DNA of 12,966 nucleotides from Rhizobiaceae bacterium (GTDB taxonomy: Bacteria; Pseudomonadota; Alphaproteobacteria; Rhizobiales; Rhizobiaceae). The translations under genes and the position numbers were made by a program. The DNA is taken from NCBI GenBank assembly GCA_021648425.1, contig JAKISV010000070.1:1-12966 (forward strand), given 5' to 3'. The notes under the pieces were generated by a model. It worked only from the letters and a program-made list of their open reading frames with translations. It did no database searches and was not told the DNA's origin. This document shows, one piece after another, positions 5,940-12,966 of the stretch; within the stretch, counting starts at the first letter, position 1; the number at the start of each line of letters is the position of its first letter.

Positions 5940-7828
5940 GCGGATTTGAAAGCCCGATATTCCCGTTTACACGGCGTGAATTTATCAAAACCATCGCGGG
6001 TGCGGGTATTGCATTGGCTGGCGGCGTTTCAATCAGTGCGGCAGCAAACCCCACCGGCAAAAAGCTGCATGGATTATCATCGTTTGGCGACTTGAAATAT
6101 GATGCTGATTATACGGTTTTTGACTATGCCAGCCCGGATGCGCCCAAGGGTGGTGTATTTTCGTTTTCGCCTTCCAACTGGGGCATGAACCAAAATACCC
6201 AGACTTTCAACACTCTCAATACGTTTGTACTGAAAGGTGCAGCACCACCAAGAATGGAATTGTGTTTTGACACGCTGATGATTTCAGCAATTGATGAACC
6301 TGATGCGATTTATTGTTCAACGGCAAAAACGGTCGAGATTTCTGAAGATCGAAATTCCTATATATTCGAGTTGCGCGAAGAAGCGCGATTTCATGATGGC
6401 AGTGTATTGAGCGCGGAAGATGTGGTTTTTTCCTGCAATATCATCAAAGAAAAAGGCCACCCGCAACTGGCGCAGAATATGCGTGATCTGGTTGAGATTC
6501 GTGCATTATCAGACAACCGGGTGGAATTGAGGTTTAACGGCAAACAATCGGACCGCGCAATATTGGCGGTGGCCGCATCTGTGCCAATATTCTCACGTCG
6601 TTATTACGAAACGCGCGAATTTGATTCTTCAAGTCTGGAGGCACCACTGTCGTCAGGCCAGTGGAAGGTTGGCAATTTTTCTGCCGGGCAGTTTATTGAA
6701 TATCTACGGGTGGAAGATTACTGGGCAAAAGACATGCCGTTTGCACGCGGACTTGGTCATTTTGCAAAGTTGCGCATTGAGTTTTATGCGGAACGAACTG
6801 CTGGATTTGAGGCTTTCAAAAAAGGTGACATATTGTGGCGGCAGGAATTCACCTCGAAAGTCTGGGCGACGGAATATGGATTTCCGGCGGTCAAGCAGGG
6901 CAAAGTTGTGCAAAAACTATTCCCGGGCGAATTGCGCCCCTCGATGCAGGGCTGGGCGCTCAATACGCGGCGCGACAAATTTAAAGATGTGCGGGTAAGG
7001 CGGGCAATCGGGCTTTGTTTTGATTTTGAATGGACGAATAAAAACCTGTTTTATAACGCCTATGCCCGATCGCAGTCTTTATTTGAAAAATCGCCATTTA
7101 AAGCAGAGGGCATAGCAACCGGTGAAGAACTGACTTTGTTGAAGAGCCTGGGGGATGATTTGCCGCAAAGCGTATTTGGCGAAGCGATTATGCAACCGGT
7201 ATCTGATGGCACGGGGAACGACAGGGCTAATTTGCGCAAGGCTTTTGGATTGTTCCAGGAGGCGGGATGGAATTCGAAGGGTGGCAAATTATTGAATGCG
7301 CAAGGCGAGCAATTCAAAATTGAATTTCTGATACGCTCAAAAACCTTTGAAAAGGTTCTGGGGGGCATGGTGGCAAATTTACGTCAGCTGGGGGTTGATG
7401 TTTCCATTCGGCTGGTGGACCCCTCGCAATATCAGGCACGTACTGACAAATTTGATTTTGATATTGTCGGCATGGCTTTGTCCTTTACAGCAAGCCCGAC
7501 GCAAAACAGCCTGAAACAGATATTTCATTCTGATTCGGCTGATTTAAGCGGTTCGCGAAATTACCCTGGTGTTCGGGTGAAAGCCGTTGACCAGTTGATT
7601 GAAAAACTGGGTAAAGTTAAATCACGAGATGAGCTGACAATTATAATGCGGGTGATGGACAGGGTCTTGCGCACGCATCAATACTGGATTCCCAATTGGT
7701 ACTCAGCCAATCATCGGGTAGCCATGTGGGATGTTTTTGGCTGGAAAGAGCCAAAGCCAGATTATGCCTTTCCTGTTGAGCAATTGTGGTGGTATGAGGA
7801 AACCAAGGCAAAGAAGATCGGCCTTTGA
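5936..7828 (+). CDS. yejA2: Second peptide ABC transporter substrate-binding protein, family 5, Tat-exported (YejA/YepA type)
   Basis: 630 residues, paralogous to the preceding gene. It differs at the N-terminus by a twin-arginine signal, TRREFIK (12-18), then the mildly hydrophobic IAGAGIALAGGVSISAAA and probable cleavage near residue 37, so it should be exported folded by Tat. Shared YejA landmarks are FGDLKYDADYTVFDYASPDAPKGG, FHDGSVLSAEDVVFS, GFEAFKKGDI and DVRVRRAIGLCFDFEWTNKNLFYNAYARS. At the position of GSGPYKIG in the first protein it has SSGQWKVG, so its ligand range may differ. The ATG overlaps the previous stop (ATGA) and has a strong GGAAGG at 5924-5929, six bases ahead. Its translation is therefore coupled but also independently well primed. 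In Agrobacterium a YejBEF-linked binding protein (YepA) serves murein-peptide recycling; equivalence here is inference. Confidence 0.9.
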   Translation: MSGFESPIFPFTRREFIKTIAGAGIALAGGVSISAAANPTGKKLHGLSSFGDLKYDADYTVFDYASPDAPKGGVFSFSPSNWGMNQNTQTFNTLNTFVLKGAAPPRMELCFDTLMISAIDEPDAIYCSTAKTVEISEDRNSYIFELREEARFHDGSVLSAEDVVFSCNIIKEKGHPQLAQNMRDLVEIRALSDNRVELRFNGKQSDRAILAVAASVPIFSRRYYETREFDSSSLEAPLSSGQWKVGNFSAGQFIEYLRVEDYWAKDMPFARGLGHFAKLRIEFYAERTAGFEAFKKGDILWRQEFTSKVWATEYGFPAVKQGKVVQKLFPGELRPSMQGWALNTRRDKFKDVRVRRAIGLCFDFEWTNKNLFYNAYARSQSLFEKSPFKAEGIATGEELTLLKSLGDDLPQSVFGEAIMQPVSDGTGNDRANLRKAFGLFQEAGWNSKGGKLLNAQGEQFKIEFLIRSKTFEKVLGGMVANLRQLGVDVSIRLVDPSQYQARTDKFDFDIVGMALSFTASPTQNSLKQIFHSDSADLSGSRNYPGVRVKAVDQLIEKLGKVKSRDELTIIMRVMDRVLRTHQYWIPNWYSANHRVAMWDVFGWKEPKPDYAFPVEQLWWYEETKAKKIGL

Positions 7829-7851
7829 CCGGCAAGGGATAAATTCGCCAT

Positions 7852-8958
7852 ATGGGAGCCTACATACTTCGCAGACTGCTGCTGATTATTCCAACCATGC
7901 TTGGGATTATGGCGCTGTCATTCACCATTATCCAATTCGCGCCGGGCGGGCCGATTGAAAAAATTATTGCCGAGTTGAACGGTCAGGGTTCCTCGGCAAC
8001 GGACCGCATTTCCGGTGGAGACAGTGATTTTTCTCAGGCAAATGAAGGGGCAGATGGCGGCGGAGAGGGAGCGATTAAATATCGTGGCTCCCAGGGCATA
8101 GACCCGGAATTTATCAAAGAACTGGAAGTGCAATTCGGCTTTGACAAACCGCCACTTGAGCGCTTTGGCAAAATGGTTTGGGACTATTTGCGCTTTGACT
8201 TTGGCGAGAGTTTTTATCGCGATACTTCTGTGATTGATCTGATTATCGAAAAAATGCCGGTTTCTGTATCTCTGGGCGTTTGGATATTGCTGTTATCTTA
8301 CGGGATATCGATACCGCTTGGCATCAAAAAGGCGGTGGAGGACGGGTCAACTTTTGATGTATGGACCAGCGCAGTGATTGTTGTTGCCTATGCGGTGCCG
8401 GGATTTTTGTTTGCTATTATGCTGATAGTATTTTTTGCCGGCGGGTCGTTCTTTGACTGGTTTCCGCTCAAGGGGCTGGTATCTGATAATTTCAGCGAAC
8501 TGGCCTGGTATGAAAAAATCGTCGATTATTTCTGGCATCTGGCGCTGCCGTTGTTCTCGCTGGCGCTGGCGGCATTTGCCACTACCAGCCTTTTGACCAA
8601 AAATTCCTTCCTTGATGAAATCCGTAAACAATATGTGCAAACGGCCCGGGCCAAGGGGCTGAATGAGCGTCAGGTGCTTTATGGTCATGTGTTTCGAAAT
8701 GCCATGCTGATTATTATTGCTGGATTTCCGGGCGCGTTTATCACGGCGTTTTTTACCGGTGCATTGCTGATAGAAACAATTTTCTCGCTTGACGGGTTGG
8801 GGCTTTTGAGTTTTCGCAGTATTTTTGACCGCGATTATCCGGTGGTGTTTGCCACGCTTTACGTATTCTCTTTGATGGGGCTGATCATCTCGCTGATATC
8901 TGATCTGCTTTATACGTGGATTGATCCGCGCATCGATTTTGAATCGAGGGATGTATGA
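7852..8958 (+). CDS. yejB: Peptide ABC transporter permease YejB
   Basis: 368 residues, very like E. coli YejB from its first residues (MGAYILRRLLLIIPTMLGI). The protein has a first transmembrane helix (about 8-30), then APGGP and a long periplasmic segment (about 43-130). This includes a Gly/Asp-rich insert RISGGDSDFSQANEGADGGG and GIDPEFIKELEVQFGFDKP. Five further helices follow. The cytoplasmic EAA loop that contacts the ATPase begins near residue 256 (EIRKQYVQTARAKGLN), followed by HVFRNAM. The C-terminus DPRIDFE is typical of YejB. It partners with YejE to form the inner-membrane channel. It starts 23 bases after the second binding protein, with AGGGA at 7835-7839 (spacing 12, rather long). 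It overlaps yejE by four bases. Confidence 0.96.
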   Translation: MGAYILRRLLLIIPTMLGIMALSFTIIQFAPGGPIEKIIAELNGQGSSATDRISGGDSDFSQANEGADGGGEGAIKYRGSQGIDPEFIKELEVQFGFDKPPLERFGKMVWDYLRFDFGESFYRDTSVIDLIIEKMPVSVSLGVWILLLSYGISIPLGIKKAVEDGSTFDVWTSAVIVVAYAVPGFLFAIMLIVFFAGGSFFDWFPLKGLVSDNFSELAWYEKIVDYFWHLALPLFSLALAAFATTSLLTKNSFLDEIRKQYVQTARAKGLNERQVLYGHVFRNAMLIIIAGFPGAFITAFFTGALLIETIFSLDGLGLLSFRSIFDRDYPVVFATLYVFSLMGLIISLISDLLYTWIDPRIDFESRDV

Positions 8959-10136
8959 ACGATCAGGCAGTGCAAAAACCTGTGTTGAAAGAGATGGTTT
9001 ATGAGCCGCCTGTGCGGCGCGGGTGGCTTTCCCTGACACCTATAAATCAGCGACGCTGGACAAATTTCAAGAAAAACCGTCGCGGTTATTGGGCGATGTG
9101 GATATTTCTGGTTTTGTTTATACTGACACTGGTGGCGGAATTGCTGGCCAATGACCGGCCCATTGTGGCGTCGATTAACGGCAAATTGCTATTTCCAATT
9201 GTTATCAATTATGAAGAGGCGGATATATTACCGCCTGACCCTTTTAATCTGCCCGTAGCAGATTTTCGCGCACCGCATATTGATGAGGCGTTTAAAGAAG
9301 CGGGGGGGTGGATGATCTGGCCGCCGGTACGTTATTCCTATCGCACCATCAACAAACAGTTGCCCGAACCCGCACCGTCAAAACCGTTCTGGCTTTATGA
9401 TAAAGAAACGCGGTGCAATGCCTATCGTGCGGGTGTTGATGATGTTGCGTGCAATGCTGGTAACTGGAACTGGCTTGGTACGGATGATCAGGGGCGTGAT
9501 GTGCTGGCGCGGGTGATTTACGGTTTTCGCATTTCCATCTTGTTTGGGCTGATCCTGACAATCTCTTCAGCTCTTATCGGCGTGACGGCGGGTGCAGTGC
9601 AGGGATATTTTGGCGGCTGGGTGGATTTGATTTTTCAGCGGATTATCGAAATCTGGTCGGCGATGCCGCTATTATATCTGTTGCTGATTATTGCCTCGAT
9701 ACTGGCGCCTGGATTCTGGATATTGTTAGGGATTATGCTGCTGTTTTCCTGGGTGGCGTTTGTCGGTGTGGTGCGGGCTGAGTTTTTCCGCGCGCGAAAT
9801 CTGGAATATGTCAAAGCAGCGCGTGCGCTTGGTGTTGGCAATATCACCATTATGTTTCGCCATATGCTGCCCAATGCGATGGTGGCAACGCTGACATTTC
9901 TGCCGTTTATTCTGAGCGGTTCTATAACTACGCTGACTTCGCTTGATTTTTTAGGGTTTGGCCTGCCGCCAGGTTCTGCTTCGCTGGGGGAATTATTGCA
10001 GCAGGGCAAGAATAATCTGGAAGCGCCCTGGCTTGGTATTTCCGGTTTCATTGTGATTTCACTGATGTTGTCGCTACTGGTATTCATCGGTGAAGCAACC
10101 CGCGATGCATTTGATCCGCGCAAGACATTTGAATGA
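8955..10136 (+). CDS. yejE: Peptide ABC transporter permease YejE
   Basis: 393 residues, longer than E. coli YejE. A basic cytoplasmic N-terminus (LTPINQRRWTNFKKNRRGYWAM) leads into the first helix (about 46-65). A large periplasmic domain (about 66-185) contains MIWPPVRYSYRTIN and a Cys154/Cys166 pair. Then comes LGTDDQGRDVLARVIYGFR and five more helices. The EAA loop starts near residue 284 (EYVKAARALGVGNITIMFRHMLPNA). The C-terminus is RDAFDPRKTFE. The ATG overlaps the yejB stop, with GAGGGA (8946-8951) close upstream. The cysteine-bearing insert would lie on the periplasmic face and could form a disulfide; I believe similar cysteines occur in other alphaproteobacterial YejE, but cannot verify this here. 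Confidence 0.96.
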   Translation: MNDQAVQKPVLKEMVYEPPVRRGWLSLTPINQRRWTNFKKNRRGYWAMWIFLVLFILTLVAELLANDRPIVASINGKLLFPIVINYEEADILPPDPFNLPVADFRAPHIDEAFKEAGGWMIWPPVRYSYRTINKQLPEPAPSKPFWLYDKETRCNAYRAGVDDVACNAGNWNWLGTDDQGRDVLARVIYGFRISILFGLILTISSALIGVTAGAVQGYFGGWVDLIFQRIIEIWSAMPLLYLLLIIASILAPGFWILLGIMLLFSWVAFVGVVRAEFFRARNLEYVKAARALGVGNITIMFRHMLPNAMVATLTFLPFILSGSITTLTSLDFLGFGLPPGSASLGELLQQGKNNLEAPWLGISGFIVISLMLSLLVFIGEATRDAFDPRKTFE

Positions 10137-11779
10137 GAAAAATGACAGAAAATAATCAACCCCTTCTGGAAATCAAAAACCTTTCTGTTGCTTTCAAACA
10201 GGCGGGAGAAACCAATCTGGCGGTGGATGGGATTTCGTTTTCCATTAACAAAGGTGAGACTGTGGCGCTGGTGGGGGAATCGGGGTCGGGGAAATCGGTG
10301 ACGGCGTTGTCGGTGTTGAAGCTATTGCCTTATCCGGCGGCTTCGCATCCTTCGGGCAGTATTCATTTCAAGGGCGAAAACCTGCTGGACAGCGACGAGC
10401 GCGATTTGCGCCGGGTGCGCGGTGATGACATTACAATGATATTTCAGGAACCGATGACGTCGCTCAATCCGCTGCATACGGTTGAAACGCAGGTGAATGA
10501 AATTCTGACATTGCACCGTGGCTTGAGTGATGGTGAAGCGCGGCTTCGCACACTGGAATTACTGGAACAGGTGGGCATTCATGATGCTAAATCGCGCCTT
10601 GGCGCCTATCCGCATCAATTGTCCGGCGGTCAGCGCCAACGGGTGATGATTGCCATGGCACTGGCCAATGAGCCTGAACTGCTGATTGCTGATGAACCAA
10701 CAACCGCGCTGGATGTCACCATTCAGGCGCAGATATTGAAACTGCTGAAGGAATTGCAGGTGCAGCGCGGGCTGGCGATGTTGTTCATCACCCATGATCT
10801 GGGCATTGTGCGCAAAATTGCCGATCGCACCTGCGTAATGCAGGCGGGCAAGATTGTTGAACACGGGCCAACGGCGCAATGGTTTGAAAACCCTCAGCAT
10901 GAATATACCAAACACCTCATTAATGCAGAACCTTCGGGCGACCCTCCGCGCGCAGATGCCAACGCCACGATGGTGTTGAAGGCCGATAATGTGAAGGTGT
11001 GGTTTCCGGTAAAAAGCGGGTTCATGCGCAAGGTAGTTGGCCATGTGAAGGCGGTTGATGGAATTGATCTGGTTTTGCGCGAAGGACAGACTCTTGGCGT
11101 TGTGGGAGAATCAGGTTCAGGCAAAACCACGCTGGGACTGGCGTTAACCCGCCTGATTTCCAGTGAAGGAAACATCGCTTTTGTCGGGCGTGATATTTCG
11201 CAATATTCATTTTCGAAAATGAAGCCACTGCGCCATGAGATGCAGGTGGTGTTTCAGGACCCTTATGGCTCTTTGTCACCACGTATGTCGATTGCGGACA
11301 TTGTTGGTGAGGGTCTGCTAATTCACCAGCCGCAATTATCAAGCCGGCAACGTGATCGCAAAGTGGCCGAGGCACTGTTTGAAACCGGACTTGACCCGCA
11401 AACACGCCATCGCTATCCGCACGAATTTTCCGGTGGTCAACGCCAACGCGTGGCGATTGCGCGCGCATTGGTGCTGGAACCCAGATTCATCATGCTGGAT
11501 GAGCCGACCTCAGCGCTTGATATGAGTGTCCAGGCGCAGGTGGTGGATTTACTGCGCGAATTGCAGGAGCGTCACAAGCTCACCTATATGTTTATTTCTC
11601 ATGACCTGAAAGTTGTTCGCGCACTGGCCAATGATGTAATCGTCATGCGCAACGGCAAGGTGGTGGAGCAAGGCCCGGCCAGTGAAGTATTTGATGCGCC
11701 AAAATCGGAATATACCAAAGCGCTGATGGCGGCGGCATTTGATATTGAAGCATCAAGCGATGAGATTACCGGAGTGTAA
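10133..11779 (+). CDS. yejF: Peptide ABC transporter ATP-binding protein YejF (two fused ATPase domains)
   Basis: 548 residues with two complete nucleotide-binding domains in one chain, as in E. coli YejF, so it powers the YejBE channel without a second ATPase. Domain 1 has Walker A GESGSGKS (48-55), signature LSGGQRQR (163-170), Walker B LLIADEP (Asp187, Glu188) and FITHD. Domain 2 has Walker A GESGSGKT (325-332), signature FSGGQRQRVAIARAL (432-446), Walker B FIMLDEP (Asp456, Glu457) and FISHD. Both sites look catalytically intact. Each domain is followed by the oligopeptide-type C-terminal stretch (EHGPTAQWFENPQHEYTKHL; EQGPASEVFDAPKSEYTKAL). ATG 10133 overlaps the yejE stop in ATGA; ATG 10142 (MTENN) three codons on is an alternative. 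Neither has a strong ribosome-binding site, which favours coupling to yejE. Confidence 0.96.
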   Translation: MRKMTENNQPLLEIKNLSVAFKQAGETNLAVDGISFSINKGETVALVGESGSGKSVTALSVLKLLPYPAASHPSGSIHFKGENLLDSDERDLRRVRGDDITMIFQEPMTSLNPLHTVETQVNEILTLHRGLSDGEARLRTLELLEQVGIHDAKSRLGAYPHQLSGGQRQRVMIAMALANEPELLIADEPTTALDVTIQAQILKLLKELQVQRGLAMLFITHDLGIVRKIADRTCVMQAGKIVEHGPTAQWFENPQHEYTKHLINAEPSGDPPRADANATMVLKADNVKVWFPVKSGFMRKVVGHVKAVDGIDLVLREGQTLGVVGESGSGKTTLGLALTRLISSEGNIAFVGRDISQYSFSKMKPLRHEMQVVFQDPYGSLSPRMSIADIVGEGLLIHQPQLSSRQRDRKVAEALFETGLDPQTRHRYPHEFSGGQRQRVAIARALVLEPRFIMLDEPTSALDMSVQAQVVDLLRELQERHKLTYMFISHDLKVVRALANDVIVMRNGKVVEQGPASEVFDAPKSEYTKALMAAAFDIEASSDEITGV

Positions 11780-11785
11780 CAGGCC

Positions 11786-12739
11786 ATGAAAAGCGGACTG
11801 CTGATTGATGTGAAATTTGACAGTTTTGGAAAGTTTGAACCTTTCAGGGAGCTGATGCCGGGTCGTGAGATTATTAGCTGGCGTGATGAAAATAACCGCC
11901 CGACAGATCTGGGCGGCATCCATTATGCACTGGGTTGGAAGCCTGATGCGGGCTTATTTGCTTCCATGCCTGATTTAAAAGTGATGTTTTCAGTTGGGGC
12001 GGGTGTTGACCATATATTGTGCGACCCGACGCTGCCAGATTTGCCACTGGTGCGGTTTGTAGATGCCGGCCTTACAAGCCGGATGAGTGAATGGGTTTGT
12101 CTGCAATGCCTGATGCATCTTCGCCAGCAACGTACATATGACAAACAACAATCTGAACGCATTTGGCGCGATCACAAACAGCCTGATGCGAGCGATTTGC
12201 GGGTGGGTATTATGGGCATGGGCGTGCTTGGGTGTAATTCGGCGCGCAAACTCAAGGCACTTGGTTTTCGTGTGAATGGCTGGAGCCGGAGCCGGAAGGA
12301 AATTGACGGCGTTTCATGCTATGAAGGCGCACAGCTGGATGAGTTTCTGGGCAATAGCGATATCATCGTTGGTCTGCTGCCGCTGACGCCACAGACCACG
12401 GGCATATTCAACTCGGCTTTGTTTGCAAAACTGCCACGCGAAACGCCAATTGGCGGGCCTGTTTTTATCAATGCGGGTCGAGGAAAAAGCCAGGTGGAGG
12501 CAGATATTGTCAGTGCGCTGGAAACCGGTGTTTTAGGTGGGATATCACTTGATGTGTTTGAAAATGAGCCGCTTGATAGTGATAGTGCGCTTTGGGTGAT
12601 GGACAATGCTATTCTTACTCCCCATGTGGCGTCGGTATCAGATGCCGATGCCCTGGCGCGTCATGTGGCAGGGCAGATTGAGCGCTTTGAGGCCGGGTTG
12701 GAACTGCAGCATCTGGTGGACATGCAGGTGGGGTACTAA
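11786..12739 (+). CDS. ghrA: 2-hydroxyacid dehydrogenase, glyoxylate/hydroxypyruvate reductase A type
   Basis: 317 residues, the length of GhrA-type D-2-hydroxyacid dehydrogenases. These reduce glyoxylate to glycolate and hydroxypyruvate to glycerate using NADPH in the cytoplasm. The dinucleotide-binding motif is GMGVLG (144-149), with SRSRKE after the second strand, compatible with NADP preference. The catalytic triad is complete: Arg232 in INAGRG, Glu261 in FENEPL and His280 in LTPHVAS. FSVGAGVDHIL and GLTSRMSEWV are GhrA-like. It starts six bases after yejF on the same strand with GGAG (11772-11775) ten bases ahead, so it is the likely last gene of the transporter operon. A link with peptide import is not obvious. 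No terminator follows; 40 bases later another gene with its own promoter begins. Confidence 0.9.
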   Translation: MKSGLLIDVKFDSFGKFEPFRELMPGREIISWRDENNRPTDLGGIHYALGWKPDAGLFASMPDLKVMFSVGAGVDHILCDPTLPDLPLVRFVDAGLTSRMSEWVCLQCLMHLRQQRTYDKQQSERIWRDHKQPDASDLRVGIMGMGVLGCNSARKLKALGFRVNGWSRSRKEIDGVSCYEGAQLDEFLGNSDIIVGLLPLTPQTTGIFNSALFAKLPRETPIGGPVFINAGRGKSQVEADIVSALETGVLGGISLDVFENEPLDSDSALWVMDNAILTPHVASVSDADALARHVAGQIERFEAGLELQHLVDMQVGY

Positions 12740-12744
12740 ATGTA

Positions 12745-12773
12745 TTGTATTTGTATATACTTTTTGATATACT
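12745..12773 (+). promoter_or_regulatory. Strong-looking promoter and probable operator of the brnT-like gene
   Basis: TTGTAT (12745-12750) and TATACT (12768-12773) are 17 bases apart, a good sigma-70 pair. Transcription would start about seven bases later, at or near the ATG at 12780, implying a leaderless or nearly leaderless message; no ribosome-binding site is present. The region is built of short repeats: TGTAT at 12741, 12746 and 12752, the palindrome GTATATAC (12753-12760), and ATATACT at 12755 and 12767, exactly 12 bases apart. In brnTA systems BrnA represses its own promoter, so these repeats are a reasonable operator candidate. That is inference. Confidence 0.6.
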
Positions 12774-12779
12774 AAACCA

Positions 12780-12966
12780 ATGAAAGTTGTGGGCTTTGAT
12801 TGGGATCGTGGGAATTGGCGGAAAGCATGGTGTTGCAAAGGTGGAAATCGAGTCTGCTTTTAGAAACACACCGGCGATTCATCCTGATCCGTTTACCGAT
12901 GAAAAACGTTTTCGGGCAATAGGGCGCAATGACAATGGCCGTTTTATCTTTATGGTTTTCATGTTG
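12780..12966 (+). pseudogene. brnT: BrnT-family toxin gene, frameshifted, 3' end beyond the window
   Basis: BrnT is a RelE-fold ribonuclease toxin paired with the DNA-binding antitoxin BrnA. The frame from ATG 12780 reads MKVVGFDWDRGNW, the typical BrnT beginning, then becomes unlike the family and stops at TAG 12861-12863 (27 codons). One base over, the frame is open from about 12784 to the window end. From 12823 it gives KHGVAKVEIESAFRNTPAIH and, further on, DPFTDEKRFRAIGRND and RFIFMVF, the rest of a BrnT domain. Family members usually have about five residues between the GN and KHG motifs (pattern like GNWPKCxKHG); here only about two fit, so roughly eight bases seem to be missing near 12818-12823. 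As read, no full toxin is made. A sequencing or assembly error is the main alternative. The antitoxin gene would lie past the window. Confidence 0.78.

Noticed and set aside
7906..8103. Gly/Asp-rich insert of YejB as a novel domain
   Set aside because: E. coli YejB has a comparable low-complexity insert at the same place between APGGP and the GFDKP motif, so it is a family trait.
8347..9039. 230-codon minus-strand open frame across the yejB-yejE junction
   Set aside because: Antisense to two certain permease genes, rich in basic residues as expected of a reversed membrane-protein gene, and with no family match that I recognise.
1..12966. CRISPR array, tRNA, rRNA, insertion sequence or prophage elements
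   Set aside because: No regularly spaced repeats, no cloverleaf-like or rRNA-like sequence and no transposase or integrase motifs were seen on either strand.

Overview
The window looks like the chromosome of a Gram-negative alphaproteobacterium, most likely of the Hyphomicrobiales (Rhizobiales). The reasons are a CMP-KDO synthase gene (LPS-bearing cell), the cluster HIT protein / nudC / pheA / kdsB / membrane-anchored cytochrome c (CycM type), and a yej operon with two consecutive substrate-binding proteins, the arrangement described for Brucella. Base composition looks intermediate. No tRNA, rRNA, CRISPR array or insertion sequence was seen.

Layout. Positions 3-56 are the last 17 codons of an unidentified gene. 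Positions 57-257 are a non-coding or doubtful stretch with an imperfect hairpin just before the next gene. A + strand pair follows: a HIT-family protein and the NADH pyrophosphatase NudC, joined by a 4-base overlap. Converging on it, 2 bases away, is a minus-strand pair, kdsB then pheA (CMP-KDO synthase, prephenate dehydratase). Divergent from kdsB is a membrane-anchored c-type cytochrome, followed by a textbook intrinsic terminator at 3948-3977.

Positions 4074-12739 form one tightly packed + strand operon. It holds two paralogous family 5 substrate-binding proteins (one with a Sec signal, one with a Tat signal), the permeases YejB and YejE, the double-ATPase YejF, and a GhrA-type 2-hydroxyacid dehydrogenase. 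Three junctions inside it are ATGA overlaps. The transporter should import oligopeptides. Characterised relatives take up microcin C (E. coli), NCR peptides or phazolicin (Sinorhizobium) and murein peptides (Agrobacterium, with the solute-binding protein YepA), and affect antimicrobial-peptide resistance (Brucella).

The last 190 bases carry a strong-looking promoter lying on direct and inverted repeats, then the start of a BrnT-type toxin gene. Its reading frame is broken after about 13 codons, consistent with loss of about 8 bases. A BrnA antitoxin would lie beyond the window. Most genes are well-known housekeeping or transport families. The least ordinary signals are the broken brnT with its operator-like promoter and the Sec/Tat pair of binding proteins.
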